Shown piece after piece: positions 36,101-44,731 of a stretch of 64,000 bases of DNA. This DNA is from Olleya sediminilitoris (GTDB lineage: Bacteria; Bacteroidota; Bacteroidia; Flavobacteriales; Flavobacteriaceae), in contig NZ_JAEMEF010000004.1 in assembly GCF_016785945.1 (NCBI RefSeq), positions 62,001-126,000 on the forward strand. Reading direction: 5' to 3'. The notes beneath the pieces are model-generated. The model made no database searches. It was not told the DNA's origin and saw only the letters and a program-made list of their open reading frames with translations. The position numbers and the translations under genes were made by a program. How positions within the stretch are numbered: the stretch's first letter is position 1; the number at the start of each line of letters is the position of its first letter.

Positions 36101-36466
36101 TTAATAATTAGATCGTCGGTCTTTGTCTTCTTCTACTTTAGTAATAAAATATTTAGTGTCACCTAACCAGAAAAAGGTTTTGTAGCGTTCAAAATACGTT
36201 AATTTTACAAATTTACCTTGCAAACGATTTAGATCTTTAATAACCTGTGTCTCTTTATCTTCTACTGAAAATTTAAAAAGTTGAGCCTCAGACACACCTT
36301 GACTAACTTCGCCTTCCCAAGTTTTAAACATGACACCTTTGCTACTAAACTTAACAAGCTCACCAGCTCTTACACCTTCACTATAAGTTGCAAAATAGAT
36401 AAAGCTGAAGTATGCAGCGATTATTAATATAATTACAACTAAGGTTTTTACTAAAAATTTTATCAT
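36101..36466 (-). CDS. Conserved single-helix membrane protein, unknown function
   Basis: A 121-residue protein with one N-terminal transmembrane helix (LVVIILIIAAYFSFIYFAT) and a small beta-rich domain containing VKFSSKGVMFKTWEGEVSQG and FVKLTYFERYKTFFWLGDT. Homologues in Flavobacteriaceae are often labelled 6-phosphogluconate dehydrogenase, but this protein is far too short and has no nucleotide-binding motif, so I reject that name. It sits 12 bases below rmuC and two bases above the thioesterase gene. Confidence 0.72.
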   Translation of the reverse strand: MIKFLVKTLVVIILIIAAYFSFIYFATYSEGVRAGELVKFSSKGVMFKTWEGEVSQGVSEAQLFKFSVEDKETQVIKDLNRLQGKFVKLTYFERYKTFFWLGDTKYFITKVEEDKDRRSNY

Positions 36467-36478
36467 AATATCTTTGGG

Positions 36479-37864
36479 TTAATCGTCAGATTCGGCACGT
36501 TTAATAAAAGCTTCTGGTAAAGATTTTTTTGCTTTTGCACCAAGTTTTTTAATTTTTTCTACACTTCTAATTAGGTTTCCGCGTCCATCAACAAGCTTGT
36601 TCATTGCAGCAGAATAGTCTTTTTTGGCATCGTCAATTTTCTTTCCAACACCAGTTAAGTCAGATACTAATCCTTCAAATTTATCATATAAAGCACCTGC
36701 TTGTCTTGCAATTTCAATAGCATTTTGTTGTTGTTTCTCGTTATTCCACATGCTATCAACAGTACGTAATGTAGCCAATAGGGTAGAAGGTGTTACAATA
36801 ACAATATTTTTTTCAAAAGCTTTATTGTATAACGTATTATCTGCGTTTATAGCAACTGCAAAAGCAGGCTCGATAGGAATAAAAAGTAAGACAAAATCAG
36901 GAGATTCAATATCATATAAATCTTCATATTTTTTGTCAGACAGTTGGTCTACGTGTTTTTTAATCGAGTTTAAGTGTGCTTTTAAATAAGTCTCACGTTC
37001 TTGATCTTCGGCATTAACATAGCGTTCATAATCGGTTAAAGACACTTTACTGTCAATAATCATTTTTTTGTTTCCTGGTAAGTGTAATACAATATCTGGT
37101 AATACTCTAGAGCCATCTTCTCTGGTAAAGTTTTGTTGTACAAAATACTCTCTGTCTTTTTCCAAACCAGACTTTTCAAGCACACGTTCTAGGACTAATT
37201 CTCCCCAATTTCCTTGCATTTTACTGTCACCTTTTAAAGCTCTAGTTAGGTTGGTTGCTTCTTTAGTCATTTGTTGATTTAAGTCTTTTAAACCTAACAA
37301 TTGCTCTTTTAAAGCACTGTGCATGCTGATACTTTCTTTTTGAGTATCGTCTACTTTTTTCTCAAAAACCATAATTTTTTCCTGTAAAGGGTTTAAAATG
37401 TTTTTGATGTTTTCTTTATTTTGAAGTGTAAACTTTTCGCTTTTTTCGTCTAATATTTTAGTAGCTAATAGCTCAAAATCTTTACGTAATTGTTCTTGTC
37501 TAATTTCAAGTTCTTCATCACGTTTTATATTAAGTTGTTGTAGATTTTCAAACTCGGTATTTTTTCTAGCTAATTCTTGACTTAAAAAATCTTTTTCGCG
37601 TCTAATAGACTCTCTGTCAGTTTCGATTTTAGAAATCGTATCACGTAAATCTCCTAATTGTGTATTAAAATTAGAGGTTTGCTTTTCGTTTTCAGTAGTA
37701 TGGTAGTGTTTTAAGTCATTTAATTGCTGTTGTAGGTTATTGTTACGCTCTTCTAAGGTGCTTTTTTCGCTTTTACTTTTTAGTTTAGTAAATAGCATAC
37801 CTAAATAACCACCAATAGTGGCAGCAATTAATATAGCAATAATAAGGATGATGTTGTCGTTCAT
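36479..37864 (-). CDS. rmuC: RmuC family DNA recombination protein
   Basis: A 461-residue protein from the ATG at 37864; an in-frame TTG four codons upstream is less likely. An N-terminal helix (IILIIAILIAATIGGYLGML) is followed by a long coiled coil (residues 25-170) and the conserved RmuC nuclease-like domain with KMQGNWGELVLERVLEKSGL, PDIVLHLPGNKKMIIDSKVS and FVLLFIPIEPAFAVAI. RmuC limits rearrangements between inverted repeats in E. coli. First gene of a minus-strand operon with the membrane protein and thioesterase. Confidence 0.93.
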   Translation of the reverse strand: MNDNIILIIAILIAATIGGYLGMLFTKLKSKSEKSTLEERNNNLQQQLNDLKHYHTTENEKQTSNFNTQLGDLRDTISKIETDRESIRREKDFLSQELARKNTEFENLQQLNIKRDEELEIRQEQLRKDFELLATKILDEKSEKFTLQNKENIKNILNPLQEKIMVFEKKVDDTQKESISMHSALKEQLLGLKDLNQQMTKEATNLTRALKGDSKMQGNWGELVLERVLEKSGLEKDREYFVQQNFTREDGSRVLPDIVLHLPGNKKMIIDSKVSLTDYERYVNAEDQERETYLKAHLNSIKKHVDQLSDKKYEDLYDIESPDFVLLFIPIEPAFAVAINADNTLYNKAFEKNIVIVTPSTLLATLRTVDSMWNNEKQQQNAIEIARQAGALYDKFEGLVSDLTGVGKKIDDAKKDYSAAMNKLVDGRGNLIRSVEKIKKLGAKAKKSLPEAFIKRAESDD

Positions 37865-38022
37865 TTTTATTAACAAAGAATTTGTGTAAAGATAGTTAAT
37901 TTGTCTCTCAGTGAGAAGTCTAGTATTTTTATAAATTGAATACTTAATTTAGTTACTACTGAAAGTAATTAATAGTTAGTTTATGAGGTATTAAAATAGA
38001 CTTTTAAAATGCTAAATTTGAT

Positions 38023-38060
38023 ATGAGATACTGAAACAAGTTAAGTATGACGTATGTTTG
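38023..38060. repeat. REP-like palindromic repeat, copy 1
   Basis: A 38-bp unit beginning ATGAGATACTGAAACAAG and ending CGTATGTTTG, with imperfect arms ATACTGAA/TTAAGTAT. It lies in the 339-bp gap between rmuC and btuD, which holds no convincing ORF. Confidence 0.7.
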
Positions 38061-38132
38061 ATGGTTTTTACTACTGATTGATATTTAAGTTAGTATAATT
38101 TAATTGAAGAAAACACAAAATACTCAATAAAG

Positions 38133-38170
38133 ATGAGATACTGAAACGAGTTCAGTATGACGTATGTTTG
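38133..38170. repeat. REP-like palindromic repeat, copy 2
   Basis: A 38-bp unit differing from copy 1 at two bases and in the same orientation 110 bp away. The arms ATACTGAA/TTCAGTAT are perfect around ACGAG. It lies 34 bp from the btuD stop. Confidence 0.75.
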
Positions 38171-38203
38171 TTTGTTATTTGAATTTTAAAGTATTAGATA
38201 AAA

Positions 38204-38998
38204 TTACTTTTTAACTCTAAAACTGCCTGTATTTGGGTCAAAAACAATCATATCTTCCGGAAACAGGTTAGAAAATGCACCTTTTTCGATTAAATGACAA
38301 GGTGAGTCACTAACAATAGAATTATTTGACATGACAATCATACTATCGCATAATTGGATGGCTAAATCTATTTCGTGAGACGAAAACAAGATTGTTTTAC
38401 CGGTTTCTTTGGTTATTTTTTGAAGTAGTTTTAAGATGTACACCTTGTGGTACATGTCTAAATGTGACGTTGGTTCGTCTAGAATAATTAAATCGGTATC
38501 TTGTGCTAAAGCACGTGCTATCATTACTTTTTGTAGTTGACCATCACTAAGCTCGAAACATTTTTTATGTTTTAAATCTGTAATATTTGTCTGACTGATA
38601 GCTTTATTAATAATACTTAAATCAGCTTCGGTTATTGTGCCAACCCAATTGGTGTAAGGTTGTCTTCCTAAGGCAATCAATTCAAAAACGGTTAGATTTT
38701 TTGCTGTTAAAGTTTCGGTTAAAACCAAACTTAGCGTTTTTGCTAGTTCTAAATTACTGTAGTTTTCTAAAGTTTTTTGGTTAATGCTAATATTTCCCTG
38801 TAAAGGGTTTTGAACTTTTGTTAGTGTTTTTAATAATGTAGATTTCCCGATTCCGTTACCACCAACTAAGCCTATTAATTCGCCTTTGTTTAAGGCTAAA
38901 TTAATATTGGAGGCAACTGTAATAGTTTCTTTTTTAGAGGTATATCCAATGTGTAGATTTTCGGTTTTTAGGATGGTATGTTTTAAAGAGGTTTTCAT
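38204..38998 (-). CDS. btuD: Cobalamin/iron-chelate ABC transporter ATPase
   Basis: A 264-residue ATPase of the FecE/BtuD family: Walker A GGNGIGKST, signature LSDGQLQKVMIARALAQDTD, Walker B LIILDEPTSHLD and H-loop SSHEIDLAIQ. It would energise vitamin B12 import with the permease encoded four bases upstream. Iron-siderophore transport by the same family cannot be excluded from this gene alone; the assignment to cobalamin rests on the adjoining riboswitch and BtuG-like genes. Last gene of the minus operon btuF-btuC-btuD. Confidence 0.82.
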   Translation of the reverse strand: MKTSLKHTILKTENLHIGYTSKKETITVASNINLALNKGELIGLVGGNGIGKSTLLKTLTKVQNPLQGNISINQKTLENYSNLELAKTLSLVLTETLTAKNLTVFELIALGRQPYTNWVGTITEADLSIINKAISQTNITDLKHKKCFELSDGQLQKVMIARALAQDTDLIILDEPTSHLDMYHKVYILKLLQKITKETGKTILFSSHEIDLAIQLCDSMIVMSNNSIVSDSPCHLIEKGAFSNLFPEDMIVFDPNTGSFRVKK

Positions 38999-39002
38999 AA
39001 TA

Positions 39003-40028
39003 TTAAAACACCATTCTACGTTGTCTAACTAATAACCAAACCACAACTGGAGCACCAATTAAAGAGGTGATGGCATTGATTGGTAATAAATAGTCTGTGT
39101 TTGGTAATTGTGCAATGCTGTCGCAAATTAACATGATTATTGCACCAAATAAAAAAACTGCAGGTAATAATATTTTATGGTTTGAAGTATTAAATACTTG
39201 TCTTGTTATATGCGGAATGGCTAAACCTATAAATGCAATTGGTCCTGCAAATGCAGTTATTGTACCTGCTAATAAGCTTGTTGCAATAATAATTATTAAG
39301 CGACTTTTTTTGATGTTTAAACCTAAGCTTTTTGCATAGTTTTGACCTAATAATAAGGTGTTTAGCCCTTTAATGGATGCTACGCTAAAAAGGATGCCAA
39401 TAGTATAAATAAGTGAAAATATTTTGACTTCGGTCCAATCTAAATCTCCTAAACTACCAAATCCCCAAAAAATGTATTGCTGCAATTGTTCTGCACTACT
39501 AAAGTAGGATAGTACGCTAACTATGGCAGATGTAATGCTACCAAACATTAATCCAATAATTAAAATAGCCATAGTATCTCTAACTTTTGAAGAGACTATT
39601 AAGACTAATAGTAGGACTAAAAAACTACCTATGCTTGCTGCAATGACTAAACTCCATTTTGATAATAGGAATGTGGCTAGAAATCCGCCAAAAATACCAC
39701 TACCTAAAATAACTAAAGCGACACCAAGACTGGCTCCAGAGGTTATACCTAAAACAAAAGGTCCAGCTAAAGGGTTTTTGAATAATGTTTGCATTAATAA
39801 ACCAGAAATACCTAAGCCAGAACCTACTAAAATAGCTGTGATGGCTTTTGGTAAACGGTAATTTTGTATGATGTATTCTTTACTACTATAGTCTGAAGAA
39901 TCCACCAAAAAACTATCTATTATAGTGTTAAAACTAATGGATATAGAGCCTAAACTGATGTTTACACAGCACAAGACAACCAATAGTATTATTAAAATTA
40001 TAAAGCTATATTGATAGTTGTTTTTCAA
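39003..40028 (-). CDS. btuC: Cobalamin/iron-chelate ABC transporter permease
   Basis: A 341-residue FecCD-family permease with about ten transmembrane helices. Typical blocks are YRLPKAITAILVGSGLGISG, NPLAGPFVLGITSGASLGVA and GPIAFIGLAIPHITRQVF, the last being the ATPase-contact region. It lies 58 bases below the binding-protein gene and four bases above the ATPase gene. Substrate assignment to B12 is by context. Confidence 0.83.
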   Translation of the reverse strand: MKNNYQYSFIILIILLVVLCCVNISLGSISISFNTIIDSFLVDSSDYSSKEYIIQNYRLPKAITAILVGSGLGISGLLMQTLFKNPLAGPFVLGITSGASLGVALVILGSGIFGGFLATFLLSKWSLVIAASIGSFLVLLLVLIVSSKVRDTMAILIIGLMFGSITSAIVSVLSYFSSAEQLQQYIFWGFGSLGDLDWTEVKIFSLIYTIGILFSVASIKGLNTLLLGQNYAKSLGLNIKKSRLIIIIATSLLAGTITAFAGPIAFIGLAIPHITRQVFNTSNHKILLPAVFLFGAIIMLICDSIAQLPNTDYLLPINAITSLIGAPVVVWLLVRQRRMVF

Positions 40029-40086
40029 TAGTTTAGTATTTGACTTAGGGTAGAATATTGTTTAAATATTAGGGATTGTATTTGTA

Positions 40087-41244
40087 TTACTTTAGTTGTT
40101 TAAAGAAAAACGGTTGGTAATATGGTAATAGCTCTGGATGACTAATTTTAATAATATCTTTTAATACCAAATCAGGTCTTGCTAAACCAAGCTCATAATA
40201 CAAAACACCTCCAGTTTTACCTGTAGTATTAGAAAATGTATATATCGCATTATTTTTAAAAGCATCAAATTGTGTGTAATGTGTGTTGGCTTCTTTTAAA
40301 GCTTCCATTGTTGGAAAATAGGATGGACTTAACCAAAGGTTTGCACTTTTTGCTTTTTCAAAGACGGTTTCGAAGCTTAAAGCTAAACTTCCTTTACCAG
40401 TTGTGTCAGCATATAAATAGTCCACATTAGCATCTTTTAAAAATTGAGCTTCAGTACTTGTTCCGTTTGGAAGGTACCATACATCTTTGTGCATTGCTCC
40501 ACTTATTACTGTTGGTCTGTTTTTAACCGTTTGTGCTAGTTTTTTTGCTGCTTTATAATCCGTTTCTATGGTTTTAAAAATAGAATCGGCTTGTTTTGTT
40601 TTATTATATAACGCACCAAAAAACTTAATCCATTCAGCTTTAGCTAAAGGAGATTTTTCTACCCAATCACCATTATAAACTACAGGTATATTGGCTTTAC
40701 TGACTGTATTTAAAGATTTGCTAGAACCGTCTACACCAAATCCAACAACAAGATTAGGGTTTAGATCTAGAAGTACTTCTGTGTTTAAACCTTCATTTTT
40801 TCCTAACTCTCTGATGTTACCATTATCTATAAGTTGTCTTGTTTTTTGCGACGAGACATAATCTGTGCCAGGAAAACCAATCAAACTTTCTTCTTCATTT
40901 AACAACTCCAATGCAGGAATATGTGTTGTTGATGTCACTACAATACGTTTGACAGGAGTTATGATAATGCCATCATATTCACCTTTCATAAAAGATCTTT
41001 TTGCAGCTTCTTCTTTAGATATTAATACATACTTATAGGTTTTGTCTGCATTTGGCCAAGGGTTATTAATTTTTAAAACTTTAAAACCACTGACCTCTTC
41101 AACACTAAAACCTTCAGCATAAGTAATACTATTTGTTGATTTTTCAAGAGGTGGTAGTTTTCGGATAATACCTTTATCTTCTTTACAATTAAATAGTAAA
41201 AATGAAGATATAAACAGTAATAAATAGACTTTGTTTTGTAACAT
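40087..41244 (-). CDS. btuF: Cobalamin-binding ABC transporter lipoprotein
   Basis: A 385-residue periplasmic binding lipoprotein from the ATG at 41244 (an in-frame GTG is nine bases upstream). Signal MLQNKVYLLLFISSFLLFNC, with Cys20 lipidated. TroA/BtuF-fold landmarks are RIVVTSTTHIPALELLNEEE, IGFPGTDYVSSQKTRQLID and LLDLNPNLVVGFGVDGSS, plus a central linking helix. It captures B12 in the periplasm for BtuCD. It is divergent from the riboswitch-controlled receptor genes, and no riboswitch is visible in its own short leader. Confidence 0.82.
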   Translation of the reverse strand: MLQNKVYLLLFISSFLLFNCKEDKGIIRKLPPLEKSTNSITYAEGFSVEEVSGFKVLKINNPWPNADKTYKYVLISKEEAAKRSFMKGEYDGIIITPVKRIVVTSTTHIPALELLNEEESLIGFPGTDYVSSQKTRQLIDNGNIRELGKNEGLNTEVLLDLNPNLVVGFGVDGSSKSLNTVSKANIPVVYNGDWVEKSPLAKAEWIKFFGALYNKTKQADSIFKTIETDYKAAKKLAQTVKNRPTVISGAMHKDVWYLPNGTSTEAQFLKDANVDYLYADTTGKGSLALSFETVFEKAKSANLWLSPSYFPTMEALKEANTHYTQFDAFKNNAIYTFSNTTGKTGGVLYYELGLARPDLVLKDIIKISHPELLPYYQPFFFKQLK

Positions 41245-41296
41245 AGGTAACACTTTAGCGGAATTGTTTCCTTTAAATTTATATAAAATTTTAGTT

Positions 41297-41404
41297 ATGA
41301 GAGACGGTTCAAATTTAACAATATATATAGTAGGAGGTGTGATTATTGTCCATTTTTTAATTGGCTTTGTTTATTTGATTTATAAAATGAACAAAAAAAA
41401 GTAG
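41297..41404 (+). CDS. Small single-helix membrane protein
   Basis: A 35-codon ORF: MRDGSNLTIYIVGGVIIVHF then LIGFVYLIYKMNKKK. It has one transmembrane helix of about 20 residues, a short polar N-terminus and a Lys-rich cytoplasmic tail. It begins 53 bases from the divergent btuF start and ends about 40 bases before the riboswitch. I do not recognise the family. The composition and topology are those of real small membrane proteins; chance is not excluded. Confidence 0.5.
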   Translation: MRDGSNLTIYIVGGVIIVHFLIGFVYLIYKMNKKK

Positions 41405-41442
41405 TCACAAATTAATATTTAATAGTACTTTCGCAATCGAAT

Positions 41443-41612
41443 TTAGGTTTCATTCAGTTTTATTGAATGGATTAAAAGGGAATCTGGTTAAAATCCAGAA
41501 CTGTTCCCGCAACTGTAAGCTATAACGCTTGTTATTATACTTCATGTCACTGTCATTAAGATGGGAAGACCAATAACAAGACGCAAGTCAGGAGACCTGC
41601 CAAATTTGTCAT
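41443..41612 (+). ncRNA. Cobalamin (adenosylcobalamin) riboswitch
   Basis: Conserved class I elements are present in order: GGGAA at 41478, CTGTTCCCGCAACTGTA at 41501-41517, and the B12 box AGTCAGGAGACCTGCC at 41586-41601, with a variable P-arm between. It precedes the BtuB-like receptor by about 40 bases. After the box, AATCTT-CGGGAGA-AAGATTTTT could form a weak terminator hairpin as expression platform. High B12 is expected to switch the receptor operon off. Confidence 0.96.
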
Positions 41613-41648
41613 CTAATACAATCTTCGGGAGAAAGATTTTTAAGATTT

Positions 41649-43481
41649 ATGAAACAGAATATTGTAGTATTTTTTGCTGTATGTTATTGCGTGTTATCCT
41701 TTGGACAAACACCAACGGACTCTATTCAATTTTTAGATGAAATTGAGTTGAGTGATGTTAAATTGAAACGTAATGCTGCTGGATTTAAAGTCACCGTTTT
41801 AAACGATTCTGTATTAAACAAAAACACATCTACTTTTACAGATTTATTACGCTTTAATTCTAATATTTACTTTAAAGAAAATGGTTTTGGAATGGTGTCT
41901 TCTCCATCATTTAGAGGGACAAATGCCTCACAAACTGCTGTCATCTGGAATGGAATAAATATAAACTCGCAATTAAACGGTCAAACTGATTTTAATACTA
42001 TAAATACAACAAACTTTAGTTCGGTAGATATTAAAAGTGGAGGAGGAAGTGTACAATACGGAAGTGGTAGTATTGGAGGTACTGTACATTTAAATAATAA
42101 ATTACAATTTATTAATCATTTTAATTCAACAGCACGTGTAAGTTTAGGTAGTTTTAATACTAAGCAATATAGTTTATCTACGGATTTTGGAAACACCAAT
42201 TTTGCAGGAAATATAGGTGTAAGTTATGTGGATTCTGATAATGATTATAAGTATTTAGATACCGATTTAACCAACCAAAATGGAGCTTTTAATAATCAAA
42301 ATATTAATGCTAATTTAGGATATTTTATAAGCGATACAGATGTCTTAAAGTTGTACCATCAAACTTTTTTTAGTGACCGTAATTTTTCAGGTACATTGGT
42401 AGCGCCTTCTAAAAGTGGATATAAAGATTTTAATTACAGGAACATGTTAGAATGGTCACATATTGGTACAACCATCCAGTCCAAGTTTAAAGTAGCCAAT
42501 TTACATGAAGAATATAAATATTTTGAAAATAAGGAGAAGGCTAATTTTTCGTTTGGAAAGGTTAATACTCTAGTTTTAAAGCACGATTTAAATTATGATG
42601 TATCTGATAAAATAGCATTAAAATCAATTTTAGAATACAACACTATTGATGGAGAAGGAGGTAGTTTTGGTAGTCCCAATAGACAAGTGTTTTCAGCGAC
42701 CGCTTTATTACAGCATAACCCAACCAAAAAAATCACATATGGTTTAAACCTAAGAAAGGATTTTACTAGTGGGTTTACAAGCCCTTTAGTGTTTTCAGTA
42801 GATTCTAAAATTCAATTAACTAAAAATTATGCTATAAAAATAAATGCATCTAAAAATTACAGAGTCCCAACATTTAATGATTTGTTTTGGCAACCAGGAG
42901 GAAACCCTGATTTGGTTCCAGAATCATCATATCAAATAGATTTGGGACAAGAATTAAATTATAAAAAAATTAATTTAAAACTGAATGCTTATTATATAAC
43001 CACTTCAGATTTAATACAATGGAGACCTAATACATCAGGACTTTGGAGTCCAATAAATATTGCTGAAACTGAACATTATGGGGTTGAAGCCGAATTAGGT
43101 TTTAAACAACAGTTTAAAAATCATAACCTAGAATTAAAAGGGCTCTACTCTTACACAATAGCTGAAGATAAAACTGCTAGTCAACAATTATTATATGTCC
43201 CTTTTCATAAAGCAAATGCTAATTTATCTTATGGATACAAACAGTTTAGTATGTATTATCAGCATTTGTTTAATGGAGAAGTCTTTACTTTATCAAGAGA
43301 CGAATTACCATTTTATAACGTCAGTAATATAGGTGTCGCTTATAATTTAAATTCAAAAGGAAATACAAACTACATAGTAGAATTAAAAGTTAATAATATT
43401 TTTAATACCTATTATGAGAATGTAGCATTGCGCCCAATGCCAAACAGAAACTTTACAATTCAAACAACAATTAAATTTTAA
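41649..43481 (+). CDS. btuB: TonB-dependent cobalamin receptor, BtuB-like
   Basis: A 610-residue outer-membrane receptor with signal peptide ending CVLSFGQ. The plug domain contains FTDLLRFNSNIYFKENGFGM and SSPSFRGTNASQTAVIWNGI, and a 22-strand-like barrel follows, ending with the aromatic C-terminus PNRNFTIQTTIKF. It has no carboxypeptidase-like N-terminal domain, unlike SusC proteins. The riboswitch directly upstream and the BtuG-like gene four bases downstream support cobalamin as substrate. Confidence 0.9.
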   Translation: MKQNIVVFFAVCYCVLSFGQTPTDSIQFLDEIELSDVKLKRNAAGFKVTVLNDSVLNKNTSTFTDLLRFNSNIYFKENGFGMVSSPSFRGTNASQTAVIWNGININSQLNGQTDFNTINTTNFSSVDIKSGGGSVQYGSGSIGGTVHLNNKLQFINHFNSTARVSLGSFNTKQYSLSTDFGNTNFAGNIGVSYVDSDNDYKYLDTDLTNQNGAFNNQNINANLGYFISDTDVLKLYHQTFFSDRNFSGTLVAPSKSGYKDFNYRNMLEWSHIGTTIQSKFKVANLHEEYKYFENKEKANFSFGKVNTLVLKHDLNYDVSDKIALKSILEYNTIDGEGGSFGSPNRQVFSATALLQHNPTKKITYGLNLRKDFTSGFTSPLVFSVDSKIQLTKNYAIKINASKNYRVPTFNDLFWQPGGNPDLVPESSYQIDLGQELNYKKINLKLNAYYITTSDLIQWRPNTSGLWSPINIAETEHYGVEAELGFKQQFKNHNLELKGLYSYTIAEDKTASQQLLYVPFHKANANLSYGYKQFSMYYQHLFNGEVFTLSRDELPFYNVSNIGVAYNLNSKGNTNYIVELKVNNIFNTYYENVALRPMPNRNFTIQTTIKF

Positions 43482-43484
43482 AAA

Positions 43485-44555
43485 ATGAAACTTAACAAAT
43501 TAGCAATATTAGCTTTAAGCATAAGCTTAGCTTTTACATCTTGTAGTAATGATGATGACTCAACTGTGACTGTGGAGCCTATACTAGAATATGTGAATGG
43601 TATTATAATTACAGAAGAAGGGAACTTTACCAATGGTACTGGAGCAATATCTTTTGTGTCAAATGATTTAGAGTATGTTGAAAATACAGTTTTTGAAAAT
43701 GTTAATGAAGAAACATTAGGAAATTTAGTACAAAGTATGGCTTTTGATGGTAGTCTAGGTTATATTATTGAAAATGGATCAAACGCTTTAAAAGTAGTCA
43801 ATAGATATACATTTCAAGCCATTACAACAATAAGTTCAGGATTAGATAATCCAAGATATATGACTGTAGTAAATGGTAAAGGTTATATAACAAATTGGGG
43901 AGATGGAAATGATGAGACAGATGATTATGTAGCTGTTTTAGATTTAAATACAAATACATTTGTGAGTCAAATACCTGTTGCATTTGGGCCAGAAGCAATA
44001 GTGTCTTTAAACGATAATATATATGTTGCTCATCAAGGTGGCTTTACTCAAAACAACCAATTAACAGTTATCAATGCTGTGTCTGATGAAGTAATAACAA
44101 CTCTTACTGTTGGAGACGTGCCTAACTCTTTACAAATAGATGAATCTGATACATTATGGGTGTTATGTGGTGGAAATCCAAATCATACTGCAAATGAAAC
44201 TGATGGAGCGTTATATAAAATAAATACATCTACAAACACAATTACATCATCTATTACATTTGATGAAGGTCTACATCCTAGTAACTTATATTATGATACA
44301 AATAATTTGTATTATGGACTATCAGGAGATGTTTATAAAATGTCATCTGCAGAATCTACTTTACCTGAAATAGCAGAATTTAGTGTAAGTAACTTATATG
44401 ATTTTAGTGTTAGAGGTAATCAACTATTTGCTTTAGATCATAATGTATATTCTTCAGAAACTAGCTATTTAAAAGTATTTAGTTTAGATACAAATTCTGA
44501 AATTAAATCTATAGATTTAGGGCCTTTTGCAGGAGAAGTTTATTTCAATAACTAA
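43485..44555 (+). CDS. btuG: BtuG-like DUF5074 beta-propeller surface lipoprotein
   Basis: A 356-residue lipoprotein (signal ending AFTSCSNDDD, Cys20) whose acidic SNDDD start after the cysteine resembles the Bacteroidota export signal for surface lipoproteins. The rest is a YVTN/YncE-like propeller with blades marked by NPRYMTVVNGKGYITNWGD, VAHQGGFTQNNQLTVIN and VGDVPNSLQIDESDTLWVL. BtuG of Bacteroides thetaiotaomicron, of the same family, binds B12 extremely tightly and hands it to BtuB. It follows the receptor by three bases, so is under the riboswitch. Confidence 0.8.
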   Translation: MKLNKLAILALSISLAFTSCSNDDDSTVTVEPILEYVNGIIITEEGNFTNGTGAISFVSNDLEYVENTVFENVNEETLGNLVQSMAFDGSLGYIIENGSNALKVVNRYTFQAITTISSGLDNPRYMTVVNGKGYITNWGDGNDETDDYVAVLDLNTNTFVSQIPVAFGPEAIVSLNDNIYVAHQGGFTQNNQLTVINAVSDEVITTLTVGDVPNSLQIDESDTLWVLCGGNPNHTANETDGALYKINTSTNTITSSITFDEGLHPSNLYYDTNNLYYGLSGDVYKMSSAESTLPEIAEFSVSNLYDFSVRGNQLFALDHNVYSSETSYLKVFSLDTNSEIKSIDLGPFAGEVYFNN

Positions 44556-44583
44556 AAACAAACAAACAAACAAACAAACAAAC
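44556..44583 (+). repeat. Tetranucleotide repeat (AAAC)n
   Basis: About seven tandem AAAC units immediately after the btuG stop codon, followed by CAC/ACC-rich DNA. It is non-coding and precedes the terminator. Confidence 0.85.
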
Positions 44584-44601
44584 CACAAACCAACCATTAA
44601 T

Positions 44602-44630
44602 AAAGGCTTCTAAAATATTTAGAGGCTTTT
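44602..44630 (+). terminator. Intrinsic terminator after btuG
   Basis: Hairpin AAAGGCTTCTAAA/TTTAGAGGCTTT with two G-U pairs and a T-rich tail. The right arm TTTAGAGGCTTTT is repeated exactly in the terminator after the next gene. Confidence 0.72.
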
Positions 44631-44731
44631 ATTTTATGTATAACAATTTCATCTGTACTTGTAATTTTAATCAAAGCGAGTAATTAAATAATTTAAAGGA
44701 TAAAATCACAAACAAACTAAAACTTAAATAC

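Noticed and set aside
36101-36466. The label 6-phosphogluconate dehydrogenase for the small membrane protein.
   Set aside because: It is a 121-residue single-helix protein without a dinucleotide-binding fold.
38023-38170. The two direct repeats as a CRISPR array.
   Set aside because: Only two units are present, the spacer is 72 bp and contains no repeat, the units are palindromic REP-like elements, and no cas genes are nearby.
44556-44583. The (AAAC)n tract as a phase-variation switch of btuG.
   Set aside because: It lies after the stop codon, so a length change cannot shift the reading frame of btuG. The next gene starts 150 bp later behind a terminator.
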